DNA from: Dendrophyllia cribrosa
Taxonomy: Eukaryota > Cnidaria > Anthozoa > Scleractinia > Dendrophylliidae
Length of the DNA stretch: 64,000 nt
Reading direction: 5' to 3'
Assembly: GCA_024195265.1 (NCBI GenBank)
Contig: JAJLRJ010000002.1
Coordinates: 47,705,252 to 47,769,251 of the forward strand
In this document: positions 36,897-48,357 of the stretch, piece after piece
How positions within the stretch are numbered: the first letter of the stretch is position 1
Layout: each line of letters opens with the position of its first letter
Position numbers and translations under genes: made by a program
Notes under the pieces: generated by a model
Database searches by the model: none
Told to the model about the DNA's origin: nothing
What the model saw: the letters and a program-made list of their open reading frames with translations, nothing else

Positions 36897-38114
36897 TAGC
36901 GGAGCACTCGCCGGGCCGAAGGCTGCGACTTAGCCCGTCATTTTTCACGGTCATGGCTAGCGGAATGTTTCGCGGGCGCGCGTGTGCCCGCCGCCCTCCG
37001 CCGCCGTCGCGCAGGTAGCTCCGTCGCGCAGGACTAGCTCGCGGGCGCGTATGACGTCGCAAAACATGCGCGTACGACGTCATGTTGAAACCAAAGCGAG
37101 GCTTTTTTTCGCGCGGTTACACGGCCGAATGTCACGTCAGCTGGGAAAACACTTTGATGTTTTGCTGTGTTTACTGAGCGGAGAAAACGGTTTAAATTAA
37201 AGTTGTTATTTTCCTGCATTTTTTCGTGGTTTGCTACTCAAGACAGGGATACTAATTAAGGGATACTCAGAAGCCGCTTTAGTGGAAAAAGAAGAGCTTT
37301 CAGGGATAAAACCTTGCTTCGAGGAACTATATACGTTTTTAGCAATGCGAGAGATGGGTTCGTTTTACGGATTTCAGCACCAAAGCGGAGATTTAAAGAA
37401 TTTCAAAGCACAGTAGTCGCCGGAGGGACTTAAAGGTAAAAAAAATTAAATTTTTCGATGGGAATTTATCTTGATATCAATCTGTGATTGACTGTTTGTT
37501 TGTTCTCCTTAGTTTTGGAAAATTGTTTTTAAACGTGTAGCTTAAATTCAGTTGTATTAATAAATTTCTTGAATTTCATCGAAGACACGGCTCGGCCTCG
37601 ATGCGCGTTTTGCGTTTTGCTTTTAAACATAAACTAATGGAGATTTGAATAAAATTTTTCGAAAGAAGATTGTGTTGTCCATTTTTATGTGTTTGTTCAT
37701 TCATTACATAGATTGAAAAGCGATTTTATGTAAACAAAACAAGACTTAGATTTTATACTCGCGTCGCCTTATGCAAATATGTTTGTGTATTTTTGCAATT
37801 TTGGTTTCCAAATCAGTTTCTCGGGCATTTTGTGACAAGCAAAAAGTGTATTTTATTCGGAAAATAGTCGTTATAGTTATCCTAGACGGAGAAAAAGTTG
37901 ATTTTGTGAACTTTTGTACGGTCTAAATGTACTGTGCAGACGGTCGGGTAACAAGCTTAAGCTTACTGTTTTTGAGAATTGCTAAAATTGAAAAATAGCC
38001 CGGTCGTCAATCTTAATTCCGACCTTTCACCTAAGTTAAGTTTCATCTTAGTTAAGCTTGTTCAGAGGGTCTTCAGAGGGCAACGCTGTTAGGCCAAGCC
38101 TAACTATATATATT
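36897..38114 (+). mobile_element. R1 element copy A
   Basis: Full-length member of an unnamed repeat. 5' end TAGCGGAGCACTCGCCGGG with a GC hairpin, then CGTCATTTTTCACGGTCATG and GCTAGCGGAATGTTTCGC; middle with a short conserved frame at 37231-37416; 3' end TAGCCCGGTCGTCAATCTTA, a palindromic turn like GGCCAAGCC, and ACTATATATATTA. No recognisable RT, transposase or tRNA-like promoter. Confidence 0.8.
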
Positions 38115-38381
38115 AAATGTTTTTTTTAAATGTACGGCCTGCGAGCAAGCGCTTGGTTTCAGGTGCCGGATCATAGGGAATCCATACGCTTATTTGTAAA
38201 CTGAATACGCTTATTCGTAAACTGCAAATGGAATTAAAACGGCACGTTAACATTTATCATTTTACTGGTTTTTTTTTTTGCTCTTTGTTTTAGGCTTATT
38301 CGCTCAAATTGCTGCCTGCTGCTCACAAAGACATGAAGAGCCGAAAGCGTGGATTCTCGCGCGTGTGTGCTAGCGAATTTA

Positions 38382-38664
38382 AACTAGCAGAAACCCATAA
38401 GTGGGTTGAAACGTGTAACGCGCATTCACATGTACAGCTTCCGAAAGTTCATTTTTTGCTTAGTACCATATTTGGAAATCCCTAGGTCCCTCGAGATTAG
38501 AAGCAAGTTGTTCTGGCGAATTGATTCGTTAATACTTTTATCTTGATTTTCCAAATATGGCTGTAACAACTTCTTAGCAAATTGAATAATCAGAAGCTAA
38601 TGTTTTGAAGCGTACATTGTAGTGACAGTTGCACGTTTCAACCCACTTATAGGTTTCTGCTAGT
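38382..38664. mobile_element. MITE with 31 bp inverted ends
   Basis: CTAGCAGAAACCCATAAGTG and GTTGAAACGTG, mirrored by CACGTTTCAAC and CTTATAGGTTTCTGCTAG. A second internal inverted pair surrounds CCATATTTGGAAA. Confidence 0.75.
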
Positions 38665-38851
38665 AGTAATCATAGATTATAGTGTGTCTCCTTATCCACC
38701 TCGTCTTGACTGCCTAGTTCCCCAGTTTCAGCCACTGCTTAAAATCAATCAGAACTATTTATTGAAATGAAAAAAAAAATGATCAAGAACTGCTAGTTTT
38801 ATAACATGAACGATGTTGTGACCAGAAGCCAAAAGAGATGTTTTCATCGTT

Positions 38852-39345
38852 TTGCCTTATCTAGGGTTGCACAGTAAAGTCATTACACAGCAACTTAAAT
38901 CCTGTATCTGCAAGTTCTATGGTTGTTTTAACCTTAGAATTATGTTTCGAAACTTTCGCCGGATTAAGTCATTTTTCCTCTACAAGGACAGACTTAGCCG
39001 CTCTCTCATGTCAAAGGTCGTTTACAAGGCAAGCTGCTGGGACTGTGACGATTTTTATATAGGGAAAACAAAGCGTCGATTACATGACAGAAAAACTGAA
39101 CATTTTAAAGCACTCACGAAGGGTTGTCACGCATCAGCCATTGCAGATAATAATTCTTCAACGGGCCACAACATTAAATGGGATCATTTTGAAATTTTAA
39201 CAACTGGGCGATCGGATATCTATTGTACCAGGTAATGGGCTCCTGCTGTACGTAGAATTAAGGAGACATTATTGATTAAGGATTTAAAACCAGCTTTAAA
39301 TGAAAATGTAGGTAGTGAGAAACTTTTTCTTTACTACAGTCTGTA
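38852..39345 (+). pseudogene. Retroelement C-terminal GIY-YIG endonuclease fragment
   Basis: 127 residues, then a stop at 39233 and continuing homology-like residues (RRIKETLLIKDLKPALNENV) to about 39345. Seen: LHSKVITQQLKSCI, FRRIKSFFLYKDRLSRSLMS, then KVVYKASCWDCDDFYIGKTK, RRLHDRKTEH and STGHNIKWDHFEIL. VVYKASC...FYIGKT is a GIY-YIG core of the type fused behind reverse transcriptases in cnidarian Penelope-like or related elements. The RT is absent; clade uncertain and clearly different from the copies at 7.7-11 kb. Confidence 0.7.
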
Positions 39346-40429
39346 GCCTTGTATATATGTTTTTATTATATCTCTCAGTTAGTACGCGCGCTATGATTGG
39401 TCAATTTTTCGGTCCGTATTTTACAGTACGGACCGCAAACTTTGAGACTGAGTCCCAGCATCAGTCTAGCATCCGCTAACAAAAGTTGTTTTCTACATTA
39501 AATATTATCCAGAGAAAACGTTTGGAGCTAAATGGGTTAACATGTCAGGTTACAAAAACTCTCTTCGATGAAATTAGCTATAACTTTAGGAAAAAACTGA
39601 TTAGCCGCGAATAAAAAAGCATTGAGTTCAGACAATTTTCTTGAGTATAAAGCTTACATGCTTATTGTTTTGGTATTTAGCTTTTAGGCTGTAAGTTGTA
39701 AAAACTCGAGTAACTTGGCAAATTCGTTTAACTTTAAAAATTTAATTCAGCAATGAAAAAAAAAGTACTTTTCTTTGTAAGAAAACTTCTCTATGAAAAA
39801 CATAAAGCTGCAAAACAACTTGAAACGGCTTCCATCGGTAAACTGTTAAGCTAGCTTAGTTTGATCAAGTTCTTGTCTACTTATATAAAACTTAAGTTCG
39901 GAGTTATCGTTTGTGGCAGTGGCTCTAAGAAGAACAAACGTGAGGCTACAGAATTACGCTAAAAGTGTACCTTGATTCCTCAGCGAAACTTTTGTCCTTG
40001 CAGTGGATTCCCTGAAAACAATTTTTGCGTATTCGCAAACACGCTCAGCTTTTGCTGCAGCTCACGCTGAAAATTTGTCAGGTGCGATTGAAATTCAAAC
40101 TCATCCATGCACAAAGTTTCGCATAAAAAGCCACTAAAGCACAACGAAAAGCCAAAAACAGCTTGCAGTATTTGATGAGGAGATATTTTCAGTATCCTTT
40201 TTGAAGTTTGAGAGTTTCTTCGTTCACCGCTGTAGACCGAAATGCTGCCACAGCCACATTTTCCAGTTTGACAAACACGTTTGTTTTGGCGATTTTATCG
40301 CGGCGTTTTCATTCTTCTTTTCCTTACTTGTTTTCGCCAGTAACTAAGAATTTTTTCAAAGAAAACTACCTTGTGTCAGGTTTCCGTTGTCCTATCGAAC
40401 ACATAGAAGGATAAATTAATTCGTTTTCA
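39346..40429. other. No recognisable gene
   Basis: Contains one TTTTCGGTCCGTATTTTACA word shared with the GGTCCGTACG repeats at 14.0 and 41.9 kb. Otherwise nothing supported. Confidence 0.5.
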
Positions 40430-41670
40430 TAGCGGAGCACTCGCTGGGCCGAAGGCCCGGCTGCGCAGCCCCATACTCATAGAACCTAGCCCGTCATTTT
40501 TCATGGTCATGGCTAGCGGAATGTTTCGCGGGCGCGCGTGTGCCCTCCGCCCTCCGCCCTCCGCCCTCCGCCCTCCGCCATCGCGCAGGTAGCTCCGTCG
40601 CGAAGGACTAGCTCGCGGGCGCGTATGAAGTCGCAAAGAATGCGCGTAGGACGTCATGTTGAAACCAAAGCGAGGCTTTTTTTCGCGCGGTTACACGGCC
40701 GAATGTCACGTCAGCTGGGAAAACACTTTGATGTTTTGCTGTGTTTACTGAGCGGAGAAAACAGTTTAAATTAAAGTCGTTATTTTCCTACATTTTTTTC
40801 GTGGTTTGCTACTCAAGACAGGGATACTAATTAAGGGATACTCAGAAGCCGTTTTAGTTGAAAAAGAAGAGCTTTCGGGGATAAAATCTTGCTTCGAGGA
40901 ACTATATACGTTTTTAGCAATGCGAGAGATGGGTTCGTTTTACGGATTTCAGCACCAAAGCGGAGATTTAAAGAATTTCCAAGCACAGTAGTCGACGGAG
41001 GGACTTAAAGGTAAAACAAATTACATTTTTCGATGGGAATTTATCTTGATATCAATCTGTGATTTACTGTTTGTTTGTGTTCTCGTTAGTTTTGGAAAAT
41101 TGTTTTTAAACGTGTGGCTTAAATTCAGTTGTATTAATAAATTTCTTGAATTTCATCGAAGACACGGCTCGGCCTCGATGCGCGTTTTGCGTTTTGCTTT
41201 TAAACATAAACTAATGGAGATTTGAATAAAATTTTTCGAAAGAAGATTGTGTTGTCCATTTTTATGTGTTTGTTCATTCTTTACATAGATTGAAAAGCGG
41301 ATTTTATGTAAACGATTTTATGTTGCAGACAGCGCCCGCGAAACATTCCGCTAGCCATGACCATGAAAAATGAGGGCATAGGTTCTATGAGTATGGGGCT
41401 CCGCAGCCGGGCCTTCGGCCCGGCTAGGCTCCGCTACTAGGCGGAGAAAAAGTTGTTTTTGTGAACTTTTGTACGGTCTAAATGTACTGTGCAGACGGTC
41501 GGGTAACAAGCTTAAGCTTACTGTTTTTGAGAATTGCTAAAATTGAAAAATAGCCCGGTCGTCAATCTTAATTCCGACCTTTCGCCTAAGTTAAGTTTCA
41601 TCTTAGTTAAGCTTGTTCAGAGGGTCTTCAGAGGGCAACGCTGTTAGGCCAAGCCTAACTATATATATTA
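40430..41670 (+). mobile_element. R1 element copy B, with a nested R1 5' fragment
   Basis: Same ends as copy A and high similarity. Near the 5' end it has a (GCCCTCC)n-like expansion. At 41327-41440 about 110 bp of another R1 5' end is inserted in reverse orientation (CATTCCGCTAGCCATGACCA ... GGCTCCGCTA), replacing the TGCAAATATG portion found in other copies. Confidence 0.8.
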
Positions 41671-41847
41671 GTTTCACGCATTCAAGACTCACGCAAATTC
41701 ACGCCGAATCGAGGACCGATCACACTATTTTTGAAAGCCAATAAAATTTGCTTTTTGCTTTCTTGTGACGTACGTCAGTCAAATAAAGCCGTCCATCTTT
41801 TGACTTGAAAGGTTTTCCTTTATCTCCGATTTAGACTGAGATATAAT

Positions 41848-42197
41848 AAATATCTTATTAGCCTCGTTTTTCTCGGTCCGTACCTTAAGTTACGGAACCT
41901 CGTTTTTTCCCCTCGATTTGTGGCCCACGCGCGAAGCACGCTTAGGCCATAAATCGGTCCGTAACTTACGGTACGGACCGAGAACTCGGCTAATAAGAGG
42001 TATATATTTTCTAGCAGACTTTAAGATAGGTCTGTATATTATAATTTTTTCACTATTGACATTTCTTTTAAATTAGGTAATTATTACGGTACGGACCGAG
42101 AACTCGGCTAATAAGAGGTATATATTTTCTAGCAGACTTTAAGATAGGTCTGTATATTATAATTTTTTCACTATTGACATTTCTTTTAAATTAGGTT
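41848..42197. repeat. Foldback plus 118 bp tandem duplication
   Basis: ATATCTTATTAGCC and CTCGGTCCGTACC are mirrored by GGTACGGACCGAG and GGCTAATAAGAGGTATAT near 42000. The right flank from TTACGGTACGGACCGAGAAC to TTCTTTTAAATTAGGT is present twice in tandem with almost no change. Confidence 0.8.
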
Positions 42198-42290
42198 CCA
42201 GTCTTCCTCCACAGCATTTAAATTTTATTCCTTTTATAAATTTGTCGGCGCTCGGGAGCTGAGCCGCGCGAATTCGAGCGAAAAATATAT

Positions 42291-42293
<3 letters not shown>

Positions 42294-42338
<45 letters not shown>
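42294..42338. repeat. (TA)n microsatellite
   Basis: Directly abuts the Penelope-type palindrome. Another (TA)n lies at 43086-43131. Confidence 0.95.
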
Positions 42339-42344
<6 letters not shown>

Positions 42345-42990
42345 AGTTGTAATATCAAGCTTCCAACTCCATATCTTGACTTGATTGTGCTTTATTGACC
42401 CTACGTTTCGGCCATCACGGCCTTCTTCAGGGGAGTTACAACTATGGTAAGGCTTGCGTAAACCGTTGGCTATTCAAAACTATAACGTGACATGTATGGC
42501 GTCTGTGATTGGTAGATAAACTAACAAAGTTATGCGCGCGCTAGAAAGTGCGCGCACTAATGTGGGTTAAATAAGCGTAGTAGGAGAAAAATATATTAGT
42601 GTAAAATATAGATAGATTATCAATATAGTAACTAGTTACTATATTATATTATATTATATTATATTAGTTACTATATTACTAGTTACTTAGTTACTAGTTA
42701 CTATATTGATAATCTATCTATATTTTACACTAATATATTTTTCTCCTACTACGCTTATTTAACCCACATTAGTGCGCGCACTTTCTAGCGCGCGCATAAC
42801 TTTGTTAGTTTATCTACCAATCACAGACGCCATACATGTCACGTTATAGTTTTGAATAGCCAACGGTTTACGCAAGCCTTACCATAGTTGTAACTCCCCT
42901 GAAGAAGGCCGTGATGGCCGAAACGTAGGGTCAATAAAGCACAATCAAGTCAAGATATGGAGTTGGAAGCTTGATATTACAACTCATTCT
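42339..42990. mobile_element. Penelope-like 3' end as a 650 bp palindrome
   Basis: Mirror arms start AGAATGAGTTGTAATATCAA and meet in an AT-rich centre (ACTAGTTAC/TATTA repeats) near 42665. Each arm holds a CTGAAGA...GAAACGTAGGGTC motif and GCGCGC blocks, the hallmarks of Penelope-like 3' ends elsewhere in the window. No ORF remains. Confidence 0.75.
42899..42930 (+). ncRNA. Hammerhead-like core
   Basis: CTGAAGA (42899-42905), GGCC-GTGAT-GGCC hairpin, GAAA (42920-42923), then ACGTAGGGTC, which could form a two-pair stem III. Stem I is not evident. Mirror copy on the minus strand at about 42400-42431. Confidence 0.4.
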
Positions 42991-43084
42991 ACATTAATCT
43001 TTTCAAGCTACAAGATCGCACTTTACTAGAGTGATCCTCTGTCTTCGACAAGGCATACAGCATTGTTTGAGAGACCTGTCACAA

Positions 43085-43136
<52 letters not shown>

Positions 43137-43146
43137 TATATACTCG

Positions 43147-43737
43147 ATGGTGTCCGGCAGTTGCCTGGCAACAAAAATCGCGACCGCTGACAATGGCGCA
43201 CTCTCATGTTTATTCATGGCGGCCGGAATCTTCTGTGAAAAGATGTTTACTCTCCGCGGTGAAACACGACCAATTTCTGATGTAAATGAGAAAGAACAGC
43301 AAACACAACAACTCTGGATTCAACAAGTAGCTGGAAATCCTTGCCCGAGAAAATTAACCACCGAAACAGCGCGATCGAGCAACGAAGAAACAACGAGGGC
43401 ATCGAATACAAAGACTTCAAACAGCAGGGGCAGGTTCAAACGCCTTGACAAGATGCCGCCATTAAAAAATTCTGAACGAAACCGATCAGGAGAGGCTACT
43501 GCAAGTGTTGGACAAAATGATTCTGTTTATAGACGCAACGAGAGGCGACAAGAATTACACGATCAGCTAAATACTCGTGACGAATATCTTTCATACGGTA
43601 GGGAAAAGCAAACACGGATTACAGGAAAGGGTCAGAGAAGAAGAACGATTGAGAAATCTAGCTGAAATCACCGCACTTTAACCCGCGCTCTCCAATGCTC
43701 TTCAATTGAAACAACCTAAGCGTATATATAAAGGCAA
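43147..43737 (+). pseudogene. Exon-like ORF of unknown function, frameshifted near its end
   Basis: ATG at 43147 opens about 170 residues: MVSGSCLATKIATADNGA, then a Ser/Thr/Asn-rich middle, then a charged helical segment (NERRQELHDQLNTRDEYLSY). A one-base shift near 43625 would continue the charged helix as REEERLRNLAEITAL, then a stop, then ALQLKQPKRIYK before a GTAAGC donor at 43738. It looks like one coiled-coil-bearing exon that has decayed. Product unknown. Confidence 0.35.
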
Positions 43738-43739
43738 GT

Positions 43740-45082
43740 AAGCATACCATCCTCCATAAATTATTATTTAATCTACCTTTTGCAATAAAAAAAAGCTTTT
43801 AAGTTGCTCAACAACTGACAGGTAGATGATAAGAGTAAATTGTTTTCAATATAATAATTAAATATATTAGTACTCAAACACTGGAAACTATTCTCTCAGT
43901 ACATACTGGAAATTGATGTTTATTGATATTCTTACTAGGGTCACTAATAAGGAACTTTGATATAAGCTTAAATGACATGGAAAGGTGCAAGAAAACTGGT
44001 CAGATCTTATGGAAGCCAAAACTTTTTCCAGCACAGATATATGGTTGTACAAAATGAATCCATGGTGTCAACATGTAATTTCTTTTTTCAAGTATGATCA
44101 AAACTACAGATCACACAGGTGGAAATTATTTCACAAATATACAACATTTACATAATGTATTATTGTTTGTGAATGAGCAGTGAGCAAAATATACTTTGTA
44201 TACGGTATATCGAGTTTACGGCATTCCTTATAAAATAGTTTAATAAGAAATACTATTCGAATAGCTGTTTAGTAAGGAGAATTTCTGTTTACAATTTGGA
44301 TAAGAACACTTTGTAAGGAAAAAACAATTTTTCTGTTGGCAATCATGACCAGCTAATGTGTAGCAACTGTATAGGTAAACACATGACACAACAACATATC
44401 AGCTTCATCTTTATTATTGGAATGGTGATCAGTATCTAAAATCTCCTCACAATAGATACATACATAGATACATAGATTATGCAAATTGAGAACCTGATCA
44501 CCTTAACATGAGTTGTCTGTGCAATTGAATACAAATTCACTGTAGTTATACAGCTATGCCAGTAAGGAGAATGTACATCTACAAATTAAATTTGATTTTG
44601 AGATTTTTAAAGGGACTTACTGGTCATGAAGGCCTAAGTCCTGGTCTTAACCTACGAATTCTCCATCCTGGTCTCTAAACATTGCTTATGGCATTTGCAG
44701 AGGATCTGTTGCTTCATCTTGAATATTCATGTTTTGTTATCAATTTCGTAATTTTCATGACCTGTATCCAAAATGTAGTATTGATACTGCTGGGAGAATC
44801 TCATGCCACTTTCTTAACCAATCAAAAATAAAACCAAAGCCAATCATGAAATGCTCTCATGCATTTTCCCGGGCTTGGCGCTGGCTTCCTGTAATTTCTT
44901 CAAGCTTTGATTAGTTCATTGGATTGACGTGTATGTTGTGATTGGCCAAAGTAATAACTTTGGTTTTGCTTTTATGACACTTGGGGGGGGGGGGGTTGGG
45001 TGGAGGCTTTTGGTACCCAGTCCCATAGCAGTTACAGCAACCCACAGCACAAAACCCAAAACTGACCAGTACAACCACAACA
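43740..45082. other. No recognisable gene
   Basis: AT-rich, with scattered short frames lacking known domains. A 13-base G run lies at about 44983-44995. Confidence 0.5.
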
Positions 45083-45736
45083 TGTCCTCGAGACGAGATT
45101 ATCTCATATCAATAATTGCTATTTGACATCGAATTAACGATTATAGTTAATTCCGAACACTGTTTCCCAGGACATTTCAGAAAAGAAGAAATAAAAAAAA
45201 TCATGTTATTTGGACTGCGGGATTCGAACCCGGAACTACCGCTACTGGGAACGTCTTCTTACCACTAGACTACCGAACAACAAGGCGATGGGAAATTATA
45301 TCTGCAAGATATTTATTTGAGTCTTGCATAGAATATCATTGATCTACAGTGATTAGGCCTAAGCGCTGATTTCAAATGGTTTGCTTTATGTTGAGGTTTG
45401 GTGATCAAGCTTTTCCATTTACTTTCTAAAATTATTTTCAAGCGAGTGATTTTATAGGCTTACTACAGGGTGTAGAATAAGCGCATGAATTTTATTATGT
45501 TAAAAAATTGAGGTTTGCTCAACCAGCAGCGTGGTGGTCCAGTGGTTAGACGAGAGGATAAGTCAGCGAAGGGTCGTAGGTTCGAGTCCTGTCCGAACAC
45601 TAAGGATTGTTCTTTTTCAACAAAAATGCTGATTTCCCAGAATTCCTTTCAGACTGTCAGTGTTCGGAATTAACTATAATCGTTAATTCGGTGTCAAATA
45701 GCAATTATTGATATGAGATAATCTCGTCTCGAGGAC
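45083..45736. mobile_element. Foldback element with two opposed tRNA-like segments
   Basis: 85 bp inverted ends (GTCCTCGAGACGAGATTATC ... GTTAATTCCGAACACTG). Inside, a minus-strand tRNA-like segment (45215-45291, B box GGGTTCGAATCCC) and a plus-strand one (45524-45600, GTGGTCCAGTGGTTAGACG, B box GGTTCGAGTCC) face each other. Neither pairs as an acceptor stem. Confidence 0.7.
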
Positions 45737-45744
45737 ACGTTGCC

Positions 45745-46375
45745 CAAAGAGACATAACAATTATAAATAAGCTGAAAGTGTTGACTTACCGGTTGTTAGG
45801 ATAGTTCACTCGTGTCGGCGACTGTTATGCTTCGTAGATTTAACCAGATTTAACAGACTACTCGAGGTCAAACTTGGGCGCAAATTCATTACACATTGCC
45901 ATTTCCTTTGCCGTGGCAATGTATGGAGGAAGACCGGAGTGCCTTGAAAATGACCGATAACTATTTTCTATTTGTGCTTTTTTCCCCTCCGACATTTTTT
46001 TCGGCCCAATCTCTCGCGGGTTTATGAACTCGTCCCAGGCTTCACAACGCCTCGCTCTCCAACTTTTATTCTTTTGTTGTTTGGGCCATCTGCATTTGTT
46101 GCCACTTTAAACAGATTGCAAATTGAAATTCAGGTCAACCTATTTTTTTTTTCAAAGCTAACAAAAATATCATTGTCACAAAAATATCATTGAAAAGAAT
46201 GACTGCTTTATATCAGTTAGAAGTTGTGTTTTACATACAGTTTATATTTTCTGCTTTATCCCATATGCGAAGTGAAGTACCTTTGTTAGAGGAGAGGGAA
46301 GATGGTGCATGTCTGTTCTTCTCAAATAGTAGTGCAAGATATTTTGAAAGTGCTTCCCCCACCGCAACTACCACC

Positions 46376-46410
<35 letters not shown>

Positions 46411-47252
46411 ACCCCCACCCCCACCCCCACCCCCACCCCCTGAAACTAAACAAAGGATATATATATTTAACAAATAAATGATTTTATGCACTGTAGCAGT
46501 GAATCTGTTCTGCGGCTTCCGGTCAGGTGGTCGTAAGGAGTTACCCTTACTAGTCACACTATATTAAGGCGCAGATCAGGTTCATTTGGTCCTCTTTGGC
46601 CTAGAACATCCAACTGAGTACTGAGCTACGTCAAAATATGCCAAAATATGCCAAAAGGTGTAATGTCATCTCTCTTCCCAGCAAACAGAGCGCAACCAAG
46701 GCAACGAACGAAAAATAGGCAATGGGGCATAAAGAATTTTATCAGAACAATTACAAATAACTGAAGAGTATGAAGTGGCATCTACGGACACTTCAAATAA
46801 AATAACATGCGTATGGGATTCACTTTTCCTCATCACATAATACATTTGTTTTAAACACAAAAATAATGTTTAAAAGCTGTTCAGGCAAAGGGAGGTGATT
46901 ACCTAAAGTGTTATTTGTAATTCCGCTGACCAATTCGGTACTCTAATTTGTGAAGCCTGGGACGATTTCATAAACCCGCGAGAGATTGGGCCGAAAAAAA
47001 TGGCGGAGGGAAAGAAATCACAAATAGAAAATAGTTATCGGTCATTTTCAAGGCACTCCGGTCTTCCTCCATACATTGCCACGGCAAAGGAAATGGCAAT
47101 GTGTAATGAATTTGCGCCCAAGTTTGACCTTGAATAGTCTGTTAAATCTAGTTAAATCTACGAAGCATAACGGTCGCCGACACGAGTGAACTATCCTAAC
47201 AACCGGCAAGTCAACACTTTCAGCTTATTTATAATTGTTATGTCTCTTTGGG
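45745..47252. mobile_element. Foldback element, about 300 bp arms
   Basis: CCCAAAGAGACATAACAATT at the left and its complement at the right. Arms match from there to TCGCGGGTTTATGAACTCGT (about 46045) and its partner at about 46950. The loop (about 900 bp) holds a C/CCCCCA tract at 46379-46440 and no recognised gene. Confidence 0.8.
46379..46440. repeat. Poly-C followed by (CCCCCA)n
   Basis: About 32 C, then several CCCCCA units. A strong G-quadruplex candidate on the minus strand. Confidence 0.95.
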
Positions 47253-47550
47253 GGGGTGTTCTGTAGAGGGGGTCCGTAGGGGTGGTCCGTGGACCGGTCC
47301 GTAAGCAGTCCGTGGACCCGGTCCGTATAGGGGGTCCACGGACCGGGGGTCAGTTTTTTCGGGTCACCCAGTTTGGGTAGCCAATCAGAGCAAGCAAAAA
47401 ACCTATCCACTGATTTGGTATATACTAATACAAAATACTGGTCGTTATAATACATTTTACACTTCATCTCTTACCCTGAAGCCAGTCTCTGAGTCCTATG
47501 CAAAGTTCCACTAGGATGGACGGGTGCCACACAGACACTGGTAAGAACAC

Positions 47551-47922
47551 TTATTTGTGCGCTATTGTCTTTTCGGACACATATGGTTCCTTCTTTGTGG
47601 CAATTTGCTCTGGATCGGAAACTGTGCGAACTCTATAGAGAATTCGCTTGCACCCGGAGCAGATTGAGGAGGGATGAATCTCTCTGCTGTCGAGATCGAC
47701 ATTGATTTGAAATTTCATCCAGAGCTCCAATTTAAAAGCTTCTTTGTTTGCAACACTGACCCCTAGTCCGCGGCAGATGTGTGCCACAAAGACGACAAAG
47801 TGTCTCGAGATATTGAATGTATTCATCCATGCTGTTGGCCTGCATGTTGATCTGCAATTCACATCAACATATGAACATACTGATAAATAATTGGACTTTA
47901 ACTTTAAAATGCCCGGCCACAA
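47551..47922 (-). pseudogene. Zinc-binding fragment resembling the RAG1 N-terminal region
   Basis: In the minus frame, FQINVDLDSREIHPSSICSG then CKRILYRVRTV resembles the RAG1 N-terminal zinc-dimerisation segment (pattern F-x-I-D-x-DxxxIHPxxxCxxC). Just upstream a shifted frame reads ETLCRLCGTHLPR, matching the paired CRxCG motif, so a frameshift lies near 47765. A WHPS word follows downstream in another frame. RAG1 N-terminal-like proteins and transposons are known in invertebrates including cnidarians. No DDE core is present. The resemblance is from memory of motifs, not an alignment. Confidence 0.4.
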
Positions 47923-47944
47923 CGTATGGTTAAAATTTAAGGTT

Positions 47945-48357
47945 GATTGCGCGTTATTTTATTTGGATCTGTAGAACATAGGGCAAGGACCTAAACTTTC
48001 AGAATTTCACGAACTTTGTAAGTTTTTTTCTCTGATTGCCAACTTGTCTCCTATGCCTCGTTTCTATTTTCTATTTTCTATTAGCTTAATATGAAGAAAG
48101 TTTAGCCCTAGCAGTATTTCCCTAAAGACATAACTCATTAATCAAGTATACAAAATGTAAGTAATGTAGCAACTTGATGTAACGTGAAGTATTGTTAGTA
48201 AGTTGATGCATTGTATTATATTGTAAGTATGGTACTGTAATTAATCGTAAGTAATGGAATGTAACATGTATTGTAAGTTAGTAATGTATGTGTTGAAATA
48301 AACGAGTATTTATGAAAAAAAAAATAATAAATAAAAAAAAATAAATAAATAAAAAAT
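47945..48357 (+). mobile_element. Retroposed polyadenylated sequence with 13 bp target duplication
   Basis: Flanked by AAAATTTAAGGTT at 47932-47944 and again at 48358-48370. The 3' end has AATAAA at about 48297 followed by an A-rich tail (48315-48357). The target GGTTAAAATTT contains TT/AAAA, the preferred nick of L1-type endonucleases. The body has GTAAGTAATG-type repeats and no ORF, so it is a 5'-truncated LINE end or a processed non-coding transcript. Confidence 0.75.

Noticed and set aside
37231..37416. 61-residue ORF repeated in R1 copies (also 40806, 52637, 53997)
   Set aside because: Copies are too similar at the DNA level for frame conservation to mean anything, the start is not ATG, and copy E breaks the frame. 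Kept as part of R1, not as a gene.
46231..46557. Poly-Gly and poly-Pro ORFs
   Set aside because: Translation of the poly-C/(CCCCCA)n tract.
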